Assembly (NCBI GenBank): GCA_013390605.1 | Contig: JACAUB010000001.1 | Coordinates: 4,204,675-4,268,674 of the forward strand | Length of the DNA: 64,000 nucleotides | Reading direction: 5' to 3' | Source: Bacteroidota bacterium | Lineage (GTDB): Bacteria > Bacteroidota > Bacteroidia > Bacteroidales > Cfx3-03 | In this document: positions 40,885 to 50,109 of the stretch, one piece after another | Layout of the letters: the number at the start of each line of letters is the position of its first letter | Position numbering within the stretch: position 1 is the first letter of the stretch | Notes under the pieces: generated by a model | Seen by the model: the letters and a program-made list of their open reading frames with translations, nothing else | Told to the model about the DNA's origin: nothing | The model's database searches: none | Program-made: the position numbers and the translations under genes

Positions 40885-42063
40885 TTATTTAAATATGTAG
40901 TAAACTGTTAATCGCGCTGCCACATCAGAACTACTCGAACTAAGCTTATTAACTGCCGTATTTCTGTTATCATACTTATCATACCAAATATTAGGCATAA
41001 TATGTACATTTTTCATGGGTGCAAAATCGAGTGCTGCTAAAACAAAAGTTTCTTTGAAAACGGAGGAGGCATTATAAGAAGCAGAATATACATTGTTTGA
41101 ATTGAACTTAGCATCCGGATTATAGTTATCATAACGGAGTACAAATCTCAATTTATTGGTTATCTTACCATTTGTAAATATTGAAACACCTTGTGCTATA
41201 GCATTGACCGTATCTTTTACTGTCTGTTGAGTATAGATTGTATTATTTCCCTGAATTTGTTTAAATGCTTCAATACCTAAAGTGAAATCTTTAGTTTGAT
41301 AAGCTGCAAAACCTTTTATTGTAGTCTTGGTCATGTTATAAGGGCTTTGTTGAGCTGTTTCATTATCACCGCCAAAATCTATAATAATCTTTTGATTCAT
41401 TAACTTAGCCCATACGTCAGCATAAATCTTTTTAAATTTATTTGTTTCCTGGGTTTGAGCCGTTCCATTGCCAATCATCAGATTATATCCAAAATCACCT
41501 TTATCATTAAACTTTCCTTGTAAGCTTACGCCCACATCATTCGATTTACCAATTTTACGCATATCCATGATGGTCTTTTCTAATGAACGGTATGCCCATG
41601 TTGGTTCAGCTACAGTTGCAAATGTTGAAGTTGACTGTTGCCCCATTACCAGATCAGCGTTCTTAAAGATGTTTTTCCATCTTAAGTTAGCAGCTTTTAT
41701 GAACACTGAACGGCTGGCATCTGAACTAAAATTACCACCTTCATAAGCCAACAAAACTTGTGAACTGAAATGCTCACTAATGTCATAATCATACCCTAAA
41801 TAGATTCTTCTAAACTCGAAGGAATTATAATTTTTGGGAGTCGCAAATGAAGATGTCCCACTTGTAGTTGTTGCGCCATATTGGGTATTACTCATATTAA
41901 ATGAATTGGTGTTCGTTTTGTACATATAATCACCAAATACATATCCCCAGAGTTTACCCGATGGAACAAATGCTTTCTTTGCTTGAGCAGTGTCCTGTTT
42001 TTGACTAAATGCATTCAAGCTCATTAATACCAAGACGATAAAAACCAATTGTAATTTTTTCAT
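40885..42063 (-). CDS. Outer-membrane porin-like beta-barrel protein
   Basis: 392 residues from ATG 42063 (a GTG two codons earlier is less likely). The signal peptide ends NAFSQ. Repeated alternating strands such as FRRIYLGYDYDISEHFSSQVLLAYEGG, FGYNLMIGNG and ARLTVYYIFK, and a C-terminal aromatic-x-lysine end, fit a barrel of 16 or so strands. It lies 86 nt upstream of pstS on the same strand. A phosphate or anion porin role analogous to OprO/OprP is inferred from position only. Confidence 0.8.
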   Translation of the reverse strand: MKKLQLVFIVLVLMSLNAFSQKQDTAQAKKAFVPSGKLWGYVFGDYMYKTNTNSFNMSNTQYGATTTSGTSSFATPKNYNSFEFRRIYLGYDYDISEHFSSQVLLAYEGGNFSSDASRSVFIKAANLRWKNIFKNADLVMGQQSTSTFATVAEPTWAYRSLEKTIMDMRKIGKSNDVGVSLQGKFNDKGDFGYNLMIGNGTAQTQETNKFKKIYADVWAKLMNQKIIIDFGGDNETAQQSPYNMTKTTIKGFAAYQTKDFTLGIEAFKQIQGNNTIYTQQTVKDTVNAIAQGVSIFTNGKITNKLRFVLRYDNYNPDAKFNSNNVYSASYNASSVFKETFVLAALDFAPMKNVHIMPNIWYDKYDNRNTAVNKLSSSSSDVAARLTVYYIFK

Positions 42064-42069
42064 TTCCAC

Positions 42070-42470
42070 TTTTTTATTTTAGGTTTGAAGTAAAGGGTGT
42101 ATTCTGCTTTTCACTATCAAATTAAATATGCTATAGAATATTTGACAGATTTTTTTGAATTCAGCCCGGATAATGCCTTTTTTTAAAAACAATCAGTTCA
42201 CGTGATACGGATTGTTTTAACGATCCAAAAGTAGAATCTGGTTTTCAACAGAATATTAATACCTATTTAATTTTGAATTAACATTGAATTAAACGTCAAT
42301 TAAAATGAGATTAAAACCGGATTAAAGATTTATATTTATTTCTACATCAACTCATTTCGACTTAATAATTACTTAACCTAAAGAAATTATTAGACATTAA
42401 GTCCTTATTTTGCAATAGGAATTTCGACTTTATGGATTAATTTTACCTTTATATTTTTATTTAAAAAAAC
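42070..42470. other. Divergent intergenic region with phased site array
   Basis: This 401-nt AT-rich gap separates the porin gene from the response-regulator gene. It holds the 11-bp-phased ATTAA array at 42255-42325 (entered separately). I find no coding frame and no exact TAnnTTTG on either strand near the two starts. Confidence 0.55.
42255..42325. promoter_or_regulatory. Seven-unit 11-bp-phased ATTAA array
   Basis: ATTAA starts at 42255, 42277, 42288, 42299, 42310 and 42321, and TTTAA at 42266, each step exactly 11 bp. OmpR/PhoB-type regulators bind direct repeats with 11-bp spacing on one DNA face. The array lies about 146 nt before the response-regulator ATG and about 190 nt before the porin ATG. 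It is probably bound by the adjacent OmpR-family regulator. Confidence 0.7.
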
Positions 42471-43157
42471 ATGTCGGCTTACAAAATTCTTATTGTAGAA
42501 GATGAATCCAGAGTAGCTGCATTTATTAAAATGGGATTAGAGGAGTGTGGGTATGATACAGATATTGCCTATGATGGGATGATGGGTAAATCATTGGCCC
42601 TGTCTATTCAATATGATTTAATTGTTTTGGATATTAATCTTCCGCATGTTAATGGTTTTCAGCTTTGCAAAATAATCCGAGAGAAGAATATACAAACACC
42701 AATCTTAATGTTAACGGCATTGGGCAGAATGGAAGATAAATTGCAAGGATTTGAATATGGAGCTGATGATTATTTATCTAAACCATTCGAGTTTAAAGAA
42801 TTAATTGCCAGAATAAAGGCATTGTTAAAAAGAAGTCGAACCCAGCCAATATTGGCTGGAATTATAAGAATAGCAGATTTAGAAATAAATTTAGATGCCA
42901 AAACCATTACAAGAGCTGGTATTGAAATAGAATTGAGATCAAAAGAATATACTTTATTAGAGTATATGGCTACCAAAAAGGGAAAAGTCATTAGCCGGTC
43001 TGAGCTTATTGAAAATGTATGGGGTACTAATTTCGACATCAATTCAAATGTAGTAGATGTGTATATCAACTTCTTAAGAAATAAAATGGATAAAAATTTT
43101 ACACCACAACTGATTCATACACGTGTGGGTATGGGGTATGTGTTGAAGGATTTGTAA
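42471..43157 (+). CDS. OmpR/PhoB-family response regulator
   Basis: 228 residues. The receiver has D54 in LIVLDINLPHVNG, acidic residues E10/D11 and K in LSKPFEFKEL. The C-terminal winged helix contains LRSKEYTLLEYMATKKGKVISR and VDVYINFLRNKMDK, with GMGYVLKD at the end. It is followed after 11 nt by its kinase. Position next to pst and a porin, and the phased array upstream, suggest PhoB-like control, but closeness to CusR/ArlR-type regulators means this is not certain. Confidence 0.9.
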   Translation: MSAYKILIVEDESRVAAFIKMGLEECGYDTDIAYDGMMGKSLALSIQYDLIVLDINLPHVNGFQLCKIIREKNIQTPILMLTALGRMEDKLQGFEYGADDYLSKPFEFKELIARIKALLKRSRTQPILAGIIRIADLEINLDAKTITRAGIEIELRSKEYTLLEYMATKKGKVISRSELIENVWGTNFDINSNVVDVYINFLRNKMDKNFTPQLIHTRVGMGYVLKDL

Positions 43158-43168
43158 AGCTTGTGAAT

Positions 43169-44530
43169 ATGAAAATTAAATACCGTTTAACCATCAATTT
43201 CTCCTTATTGGTTGTAGGGATTATTTTAATTTTTTCCTTCAGTATTTATGTTTTTTATCTAAAACATAGACAAGAGGACTTTCTGATCCGATTACGAAAT
43301 AAAGCAATAAACTCTGTTACCTTATTAAATACGGCTCCATTTGATAAAAAATTACTAAAGATAATAGATCATCGCTCAGTAACAAATATGGATGACTTAA
43401 CCGTAATTATACTTGATAGCTTAAAAAACATCGAGTATACTAATCAAGATCTTAATAAGATTTCCAAGTCTATTCCCGTATTTAAGAAATTGGATTGGGA
43501 TAAAAATAGTCATCTCACATTTAAAAAAGAAATATTTGTAAGCTTTCCTTATTCCTTTAAAAACAAGAAGTTTTACTTGCTAGCATCGGCTGGCGACTTA
43601 TATGGTGAGGCAGAATTGCAACAGTTATTAATTATCATTTTACTGGTTTTTATATCCAGTTTGGCTTTGGTTATTATAGCAGGATTTTTAAACGCTAAAC
43701 AATCTTTAAAACCCATAAAAGATATTATCGCACAGGTTGATGAAATTGAAGCAGCGAACCTGAACATCATGCTTACAACAAAAAACAATGATGAGATTGC
43801 AGAACTGGCACATACTTTTAATAAAATGCTTGAACGAATCAACAAAGCTTTTGAACGAGAACGTTTTTTCGTTTCCAATGCTTCACATGAACTCCGTACA
43901 CCTGTAACATCAATTAAAGGACAGGTGGAAGTTGCCTTGATGAAAAAACGAAACGAAGAAAATTATATAGCCGTATTGACTTCTATATTAGACGATGTAG
44001 AAAATATGACCAACATTATTAATGGGTTTCTTGAGCTAGCCGAAACAAATACCGATCTTAAAAACTTATCCCTACAAGCTATTCAGGTCGATGAGTTTTT
44101 ATTTATAGTTAAAGACGAAATCGTCAAAAGAAGGCCTGAGTACATTATCAATATTGAGTTTGAAAAAACACCTGATAAGGAAAGCGAAATTACAATTCTA
44201 GGTAATCAGGGGTTATTGTTTATAATGATGAATAACCTGATTGACAATGCTTGCAAATTTTCTGAAAACAAAAAGGCTACAATAAGAATTGATTTCGACA
44301 ATAACTACACAATCATTCAAGTAGCTGACAATGGAATCGGAATACCGAACGAAGAAATAGAGTATATTTTTCAACCGTTATACAGAGCCCAAAATGTCCA
44401 ACGAAAACATGGTACTGGCATTGGGCTTTCTATTGTTCAACGAATTGCAGAAATACATAAGGCACAAATTAAAATATCTTCGACATTAAACATTGGCACT
44501 ACAATATCCGTTCTATTTCCCAAAAAATAA
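43169..44530 (+). CDS. Sensor histidine kinase (HAMP-HisKA-HATPase)
   Basis: 453 residues from ATG 43169 (a GTG lies two codons upstream). TM1 is about 11-31, a periplasmic domain about 32-150, TM2 about 152-174, then HAMP. HisKA has H240 in ASHELRTPVTS. The ATPase has NLIDNACKF, VADNGIGI and HGTGIGLSIV. There is no PAS domain, unlike E. coli PhoR. It is the cognate kinase of the preceding regulator by position. Confidence 0.92.
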   Translation: MKIKYRLTINFSLLVVGIILIFSFSIYVFYLKHRQEDFLIRLRNKAINSVTLLNTAPFDKKLLKIIDHRSVTNMDDLTVIILDSLKNIEYTNQDLNKISKSIPVFKKLDWDKNSHLTFKKEIFVSFPYSFKNKKFYLLASAGDLYGEAELQQLLIIILLVFISSLALVIIAGFLNAKQSLKPIKDIIAQVDEIEAANLNIMLTTKNNDEIAELAHTFNKMLERINKAFERERFFVSNASHELRTPVTSIKGQVEVALMKKRNEENYIAVLTSILDDVENMTNIINGFLELAETNTDLKNLSLQAIQVDEFLFIVKDEIVKRRPEYIINIEFEKTPDKESEITILGNQGLLFIMMNNLIDNACKFSENKKATIRIDFDNNYTIIQVADNGIGIPNEEIEYIFQPLYRAQNVQRKHGTGIGLSIVQRIAEIHKAQIKISSTLNIGTTISVLFPKK

Positions 44531-44640
44531 AATATCTCTGTTAAAGATCTTCTTTTGAGCTTTATCTACCGATCCAAGTTATTATTGAAAGAACTTTATT
44601 AGCCATTCCATTTATCATTCTGCCCCAATCAACTTTAAAC

Positions 44641-45789
44641 ATGCAAGAGTTAAAAAAACCATCGTATAAGAATTTGTTCCTCATGTTTTTAAAGCTTGGT
44701 TTTACAGCTTTTGGAGGCCCTGCTATGGCCAACCACATCCGAAAAAATATAGTAGAAAAGCATCATTGGCTGGATGCTCAAACATTCGATAATGGACTTG
44801 CTCTTTGTCAAACTATCCCAGGAGCTATTATTATGCAGGTATCAGCATATTGTGGGCTTAAAATCAAAGGTTTCAAAGGAGCATTGGTTTCTTTTGTAGG
44901 TTTCGGTTTTCCTGCTTTTCTTGTTATGCTGATATTATCAGCACTCTATGTAAGATTCAAAGATATATCTGCTGTAGAATCAGTATTAGCAACGCTTCGT
45001 ATCATAATAGCGGCTATCGTACTCCATGCTGCCTTAACCTTTGGAAAACGTTTTTTTCATACAATAAATGATGTTGTTATTGCATTGATTTCGGCTTCAC
45101 TTTTTCTCACGAAACTACACCCCGCGCTAGTAATTATTATCTCAGCTTTTCTGGGACTTTTCATATCAAAAAATAGTATGGAGCCCCCTATACAAACAGG
45201 CATTACAAGGACCCTTAGATATTTCTTTATCTTAACAGGAGTGCTGTCAACGAGTCTTTTAATCTTATTTCTTGCAAGTCCAAAGTTCTTCACATTAGCT
45301 TTAACAATGCTTCGTATAGATGTTTTTGCTTTTGGAGGAGGCTTCGCTTCTGTCCCTGTCTTTTTTCATGAGGTCATTGATGTTCATAACTGGCTCGATA
45401 AAAAAACATTTCTTGATGGAATCATACTTGGTCAGGTAACACCAGGTTCTATTATCATAACAGCAACCTTTGTCGGATACCTGAAATTTGGTTTACCCGG
45501 AGCGATAATAGCTACGCTCTATGTTTTCACTCCTTCATTTCTTATTCTTATGGCATTAATTCCTTTTTTCGATAAGCTAAGAACCTATCCACAATTCAAC
45601 AAAATAGTTAATGGTGTATTATGTTCATTTGTGGGTTTATTGCTTATTGTAACTTATCATTTTGGGATAGAAATTCATTGGAGTGTTTCATCAATTATTC
45701 TAGTTCTTGCAGCATTGGCTACATTATTATTAAAAGTAGATGTTATTTGGGTAATCATTGGAGGAGTATTAGCTTCTATATTTATTTAA
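44641..45789 (+). CDS. chrA: Chromate transporter ChrA
   Basis: 382 residues in the two-domain arrangement of long-chain CHR proteins. The repeated motif FLKLGFTAFGGPAMANH (first half) and MLRIDVFAFGGGFASVPVFFHE (second half) are the family signatures, and GLALCQTIPGAIIMQVSAYCG and GIILGQVTPGSIIITATFVGY follow them. It exports chromate, probably by proton exchange. No chromate regulator is adjacent. It follows the two-component genes by 110 nt. Confidence 0.92.
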   Translation: MQELKKPSYKNLFLMFLKLGFTAFGGPAMANHIRKNIVEKHHWLDAQTFDNGLALCQTIPGAIIMQVSAYCGLKIKGFKGALVSFVGFGFPAFLVMLILSALYVRFKDISAVESVLATLRIIIAAIVLHAALTFGKRFFHTINDVVIALISASLFLTKLHPALVIIISAFLGLFISKNSMEPPIQTGITRTLRYFFILTGVLSTSLLILFLASPKFFTLALTMLRIDVFAFGGGFASVPVFFHEVIDVHNWLDKKTFLDGIILGQVTPGSIIITATFVGYLKFGLPGAIIATLYVFTPSFLILMALIPFFDKLRTYPQFNKIVNGVLCSFVGLLLIVTYHFGIEIHWSVSSIILVLAALATLLLKVDVIWVIIGGVLASIFI

Positions 45790-45916
45790 AAAGCAAGATT
45801 GTCCAATGTCAGTATCAACCAATATACGCATCAAATAAAATTGCAAATACAAGTAGGGTAATTTCATAACTGGTTGTATTATATCTGAAAATAAAAATGG
45901 ATCCTAATTTTTTTTC

Positions 45917-46429
45917 ATGAGTCTCACAGCGAAAGGTATTGATCAAGCCGGATTTGATCAAATATTTAATCAATGGTATGAGCCCATTCGAAACTTCATT
46001 TACTACAAAACTGGCAATGTACATCTGGCTGAGGATATTGCTCAAGATACATTTCTTAAAATATGGGAAAAGAAAGATGACATTAATACTAGTACAATAA
46101 AGGCATTTTTGTTTACTATTGCGACTAACATATTAAATAATAAGATGGATCATCAAAAAGTATCCTTCAAATTTGTCAACACTTACCAACAACCCGGTAA
46201 TGTTTCTTCACCCGACTTTGAAATAGAAATGAGGGAATTTAATGAAAAGTTACAAAAAGCCCTAGCCGATCTCGATGAGAACAAACGAACTGTATTTTTA
46301 ATGAACCGAATTGACGAATTAACATATAAACAAATTGCAGATAATCTTGGTCTTACAGTTAAAGCAATTGAAAAAAGAATGACAAAAGCCTTGGATTTTT
46401 TAAGGGATCGTATTGACATGAATATTTAA
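45917..46429 (+). CDS. ECF-type RNA polymerase sigma factor
   Basis: 170 residues. Region 2 includes ENWYEPIRNFIYYKTG-like sequence (QWYEPIRNFIYYKTGN) and AEDIAQDTFLKIWEKKDDI; region 4 has LTYKQIADNLGLTVKAIEKRM. Length is normal for ECF factors. It is 12 nt before a FecR-type gene and 0.9 kb before a TonB receptor: the standard cell-surface signalling set that activates its own transport operon. Confidence 0.92.
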   Translation: MSLTAKGIDQAGFDQIFNQWYEPIRNFIYYKTGNVHLAEDIAQDTFLKIWEKKDDINTSTIKAFLFTIATNILNNKMDHQKVSFKFVNTYQQPGNVSSPDFEIEMREFNEKLQKALADLDENKRTVFLMNRIDELTYKQIADNLGLTVKAIEKRMTKALDFLRDRIDMNI

Positions 46430-46441
46430 ATTTCCCAAACA

Positions 46442-47341
46442 ATGAACAACGATTTCACCAAAGATAATTTCAATAAAGAGGATTTTCATAAATCAGATAC
46501 CCAGCATAAAATCCTTCAGTACTCTTCGGGATACAAGGCTCCTTTTTTGTTGTCGAAAGAAGAAGCTTTGTCACAATTAAAAGCAAAAATTGCAGATCAG
46601 CCAACGAAAAATGAGGCGATACATAAACCCATGTTAAAAAATATTTACTGGTTTAGTTCGGTTGCTGCGATGCTATTATTGTTTATCGGCTCATGGATAC
46701 TTTGGCACCATAGCCAGGTAACTAATGTGATAGCAGAAAAGGGAAAACAAATCGAATATCAGCTTCCAGATAGTTCACTTGTATCGATGAATGCTGATAG
46801 TAAGATGACATTCGAGAAATCAAAATTCAAACATAATCGTTACTTGTCGCTTGAAGGCGAAGCATTTTTTAAAGTCAGAAAAGGAAAATCATTTGTTGTA
46901 CATACAAAATTTGCAAACATCAAAGTACTTGGTACATCATTTGACGTATTAGCCAGAGAAAAATCATTTAAAGTAAGTTGTGTCACTGGAAAAGTTCTTG
47001 TTTATTCAGATAAACAATCGATAATTATTTTACCCGGAGAAAGCACTGTTATAGCAAAAGACAAGCTGTCTAAGTTTCTAGATAAAAATATAGACTTGGT
47101 AGCAAACTGGTCTATAGGAAAGTTTTATTTTGAGAATACCTCGTTAAATTTAGTATTCAAAGAAATTGAAAGGCAATTCAATGTTAACTTTGTATTGCCA
47201 GAAATGGATAATAAATTCTTTACTGGAGAGTTTACTAATAAGAACCTTGCAGATGCGCTGGATATCGTCTGTATACCCATGAACCTAACTTACAATATTG
47301 ATGGCAATAATCAGATACATATTAAAGAAAAAGAACATTAA
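46442..47341 (+). CDS. FecR-family anti-sigma/signal transducer
   Basis: 299 residues. A cytoplasmic N-terminal part (1-58), one TM helix (about 65-85), and a periplasmic FecR domain (EGEAFFKVRKGKSFVVHTKFANIKVLGTSF region) with a DUF4974-like end (FKEIERQFNVNFVLPE). It probably holds the ECF sigma until a receptor signal arrives. The coding end overlaps the receptor start by 41 nt. Confidence 0.9.
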   Translation: MNNDFTKDNFNKEDFHKSDTQHKILQYSSGYKAPFLLSKEEALSQLKAKIADQPTKNEAIHKPMLKNIYWFSSVAAMLLLFIGSWILWHHSQVTNVIAEKGKQIEYQLPDSSLVSMNADSKMTFEKSKFKHNRYLSLEGEAFFKVRKGKSFVVHTKFANIKVLGTSFDVLAREKSFKVSCVTGKVLVYSDKQSIIILPGESTVIAKDKLSKFLDKNIDLVANWSIGKFYFENTSLNLVFKEIERQFNVNFVLPEMDNKFFTGEFTNKNLADALDIVCIPMNLTYNIDGNNQIHIKEKEH

Positions 47342-49988
47342 AACAGTATCTATTGCACTGATTTTCATATTATTTTGTATTAACACATACGCTCAGGAAT
47401 ATAAACTGACTAACAACAATGAATCTTTATCGCAGGCACTCATAAAAGCATCTAAACAATTCAATATCAAGGTAGCATTCGATGCACAAAAGCTTGGGAC
47501 AATCATTGTTCACAAACAAATTGAAGGGAGAACCGTAGATGAATTTCTACACAACTTACTCTCAGATTTTGGATTAGATTTTCAATATAAGCATGGCACC
47601 TATCTGGTTGTGGGCAAAGACCCGCAGTCAGATAATGCTGTTTCTGAGGAATACCAAATCATCGGAAGCATTACAGACAAAGAGACAGGAGAACAGTTGC
47701 CAATGGCAACAGTAAGTATACCTGATCAGAATTACAATATTGCTGCATCTGCAAATGGGTCTTTTTTCATAAAGAACAAAGCTTCAAAGTCAATTCATTT
47801 AAACATTAGCTATATTGGTTATTATCAGATTGATACAATAATTAATTTCAAAAAAGCTACAGAAGATTGTGTATTTAAGCTGAACAAAAAATCTCAGGCT
47901 ATTGATACAGTCATAGTAAAAGGGCCTAAGATAGATATGATTGAATATCGGAATGATGTTGATTTTGCAATTACAATCAATCCAGCAAAGTTGAGTGATT
48001 TACCGATACTTACAGAAACAGATATATTTAAATCATTACAACTTTTACCCGGAATCTCGTATTCCGAAAATTCATCAGAATTAAGTATCAGAGGTGGTTC
48101 CAGCGATCAGAATCTGGTATTATATGATGGGCAAACACTCTATAACTTAAGTCATTATTATGGCATGTTTTCTTCTTTAAATCCAAATATCATCAAAGAT
48201 ATTCAAGTATACCGAGGTGGATATGATTCTCGTTACGGAGAAAGGGTATCGGGCATTATTGATATTACAAGCAAAACGGGAAATCAACTCAAACCTACAA
48301 TTTACGGAGATATAAATCTTTTGAGCGGAAACATTGCTGCTGAGATTCCTCTGAACAAAAAACTCACCGTAGTACTAACTGGTCGTCGTTCATACTCCGA
48401 TATCTATTCCACTGAGTTTGCCAATAATCTATTTCGAAAAAACACAAATCCAGTTTTAAAAGACCCCAGAAGTATTATATCTCAATCAACACCAACTTTC
48501 TATTTTTATGATTATAATTCAAAACTCACCTATCGGATAAACAATAAAGAAAATCTTTCACTGAGTATATATGGAGGTAAAGATTATTATGATAATAAAT
48601 ACAATGTTAGTTCAGATTCATTGAGAGCCATCAACCATGACAACAATTCATGGAGTAACTATGGCATCAGCGCTGCCTGGCTAAAACAATGGAATGGTCC
48701 TTTTTTTTCAAATTTACAAATAGGAACTTCAGGTTATATCAATAAATATACCAGTACAACGGTTTTAGAAGATCCAATACGCTTGATTCCCAATAAAAAT
48801 TATTTGCCAAACCAAGTAAATTATTTCAATTCTAACAATGAGAATAAATTAACTGACTTCTTCATTTCGCTTCGTAATACATGGTATCTGAATAACACTA
48901 ATCAATTAAATTTTGGATTTTTAACTCGCCAAAATAGTATTTACTATCATAAGGACGCCGATAAAGTTTATGTTTATGATAATACTAATCAAAAATCATG
49001 GGTTTATTCAGCCTATGTTCAAGATCGTATACTGTTATTTGATCGCCTAACTATAAAACCAGGGATGCGATTGAGCTTATACGATGGAACAAAAAAATGG
49101 TATGTCGAACCACGTTTTGCGGCAGATTATAAATTCTCCGATATGTTTTCTATTCGTTTTGCAACTGGCCATTTTTGTCAATTTATTAATCAAGTAGTTG
49201 CTCAGCAAGACATGGGATACACAAAAAATTTCTGGGTTTTAGCTGACAATCGCTCACACCCTGTTGTTACATCAAACCACTTTATTGTTGGCTCAACCTA
49301 TGAAAAAGGAAATGTTTTAATCGATGCTGAAGCATATTACAAGAATTATACTGGTTTGCAAGAATATCTTTATGTTTCACAATTCGTTAAAAACGCTGAT
49401 TTCCATAATTACTTTCCTCCAAATAACAATGGTAATCAAGGACAAAACCCTACTCCTAAACCTAGTTATTATATTAATGGAAAAGGAAAATCGTATGGCA
49501 TTGATCTTTCAATTCGATATAAATATGGAAATTTCACTAGTTGGATCTCTTACTCTTTAAGCAAGAGTGTGCACCAATTTTCAGATTTACTCAATAACAA
49601 AGAATTTCCTGCACCCAATGATCAAAGACATCAGTTGAGTTTAGCCAACATGGTATCGGTCAATAAATGGAACTTCGGAACAACAACCCTATTCAGTACA
49701 GGGAAACCCTATATTGATTTCACTAACAATAATAAACCAATTCCTACAACACGTGTGTATAAACGATTGCCTAATTATTTCCGCACCGACCTTTCTGCAA
49801 ATTACAACTTTCTGTTTTTGAAAACAAAATTTAAGGTAGGGGCAACAATTATCAATATCTTCAATACGCTAAACTATTTTGATATCAACACACGAAAATT
49901 TGATTTCGAAAACACTTCGTTTTCTGATACAAACATCATCCGGGCACAAAAGTTATCTTTTAACCTGTTCTTACATTTCGAACTGTAA
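47301..49988 (+). CDS. TonB-dependent receptor with N-terminal signalling (STN) domain
   Basis: 895 residues from ATG 47301. After the signal peptide (ends NTYAQ), an STN domain (LSQALIKASKQFNIKVAFDAQKLG), a CarboxypepD_reg-like domain (IIGSITDKETGEQLPMATV) and a plug (LQLLPGISYSENSSELSIRGG) precede the barrel, ending in Leu/aromatic residues (FLHFEL). The STN domain contacts FecR and makes this a signalling receptor. No SusD follows, so the substrate may not be a glycan. It is probably self-regulated by the ECF/FecR pair. Confidence 0.92.
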   Translation: MAIIRYILKKKNIKTVSIALIFILFCINTYAQEYKLTNNNESLSQALIKASKQFNIKVAFDAQKLGTIIVHKQIEGRTVDEFLHNLLSDFGLDFQYKHGTYLVVGKDPQSDNAVSEEYQIIGSITDKETGEQLPMATVSIPDQNYNIAASANGSFFIKNKASKSIHLNISYIGYYQIDTIINFKKATEDCVFKLNKKSQAIDTVIVKGPKIDMIEYRNDVDFAITINPAKLSDLPILTETDIFKSLQLLPGISYSENSSELSIRGGSSDQNLVLYDGQTLYNLSHYYGMFSSLNPNIIKDIQVYRGGYDSRYGERVSGIIDITSKTGNQLKPTIYGDINLLSGNIAAEIPLNKKLTVVLTGRRSYSDIYSTEFANNLFRKNTNPVLKDPRSIISQSTPTFYFYDYNSKLTYRINNKENLSLSIYGGKDYYDNKYNVSSDSLRAINHDNNSWSNYGISAAWLKQWNGPFFSNLQIGTSGYINKYTSTTVLEDPIRLIPNKNYLPNQVNYFNSNNENKLTDFFISLRNTWYLNNTNQLNFGFLTRQNSIYYHKDADKVYVYDNTNQKSWVYSAYVQDRILLFDRLTIKPGMRLSLYDGTKKWYVEPRFAADYKFSDMFSIRFATGHFCQFINQVVAQQDMGYTKNFWVLADNRSHPVVTSNHFIVGSTYEKGNVLIDAEAYYKNYTGLQEYLYVSQFVKNADFHNYFPPNNNGNQGQNPTPKPSYYINGKGKSYGIDLSIRYKYGNFTSWISYSLSKSVHQFSDLLNNKEFPAPNDQRHQLSLANMVSVNKWNFGTTTLFSTGKPYIDFTNNNKPIPTTRVYKRLPNYFRTDLSANYNFLFLKTKFKVGATIINIFNTLNYFDINTRKFDFENTSFSDTNIIRAQKLSFNLFLHFEL

Positions 49989-50109
49989 GTTTACAGACCA
50001 AACGCTTATTGAAAATTTCTGTTAAAAAATATTTTATTGGTAGGGTATAAATATAGTATCCTGTATTATGTGTTGTAATCAAAGCAATGTATAATTTAAA
50101 ACCGTATTT

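Noticed and set aside
42471..44530. Firm naming of the two-component pair as phoB/phoR
   Set aside because: The kinase has HAMP and no PAS domain, and the regulator also resembles CusR/ArlR-type proteins. Proximity to pst is suggestive only.
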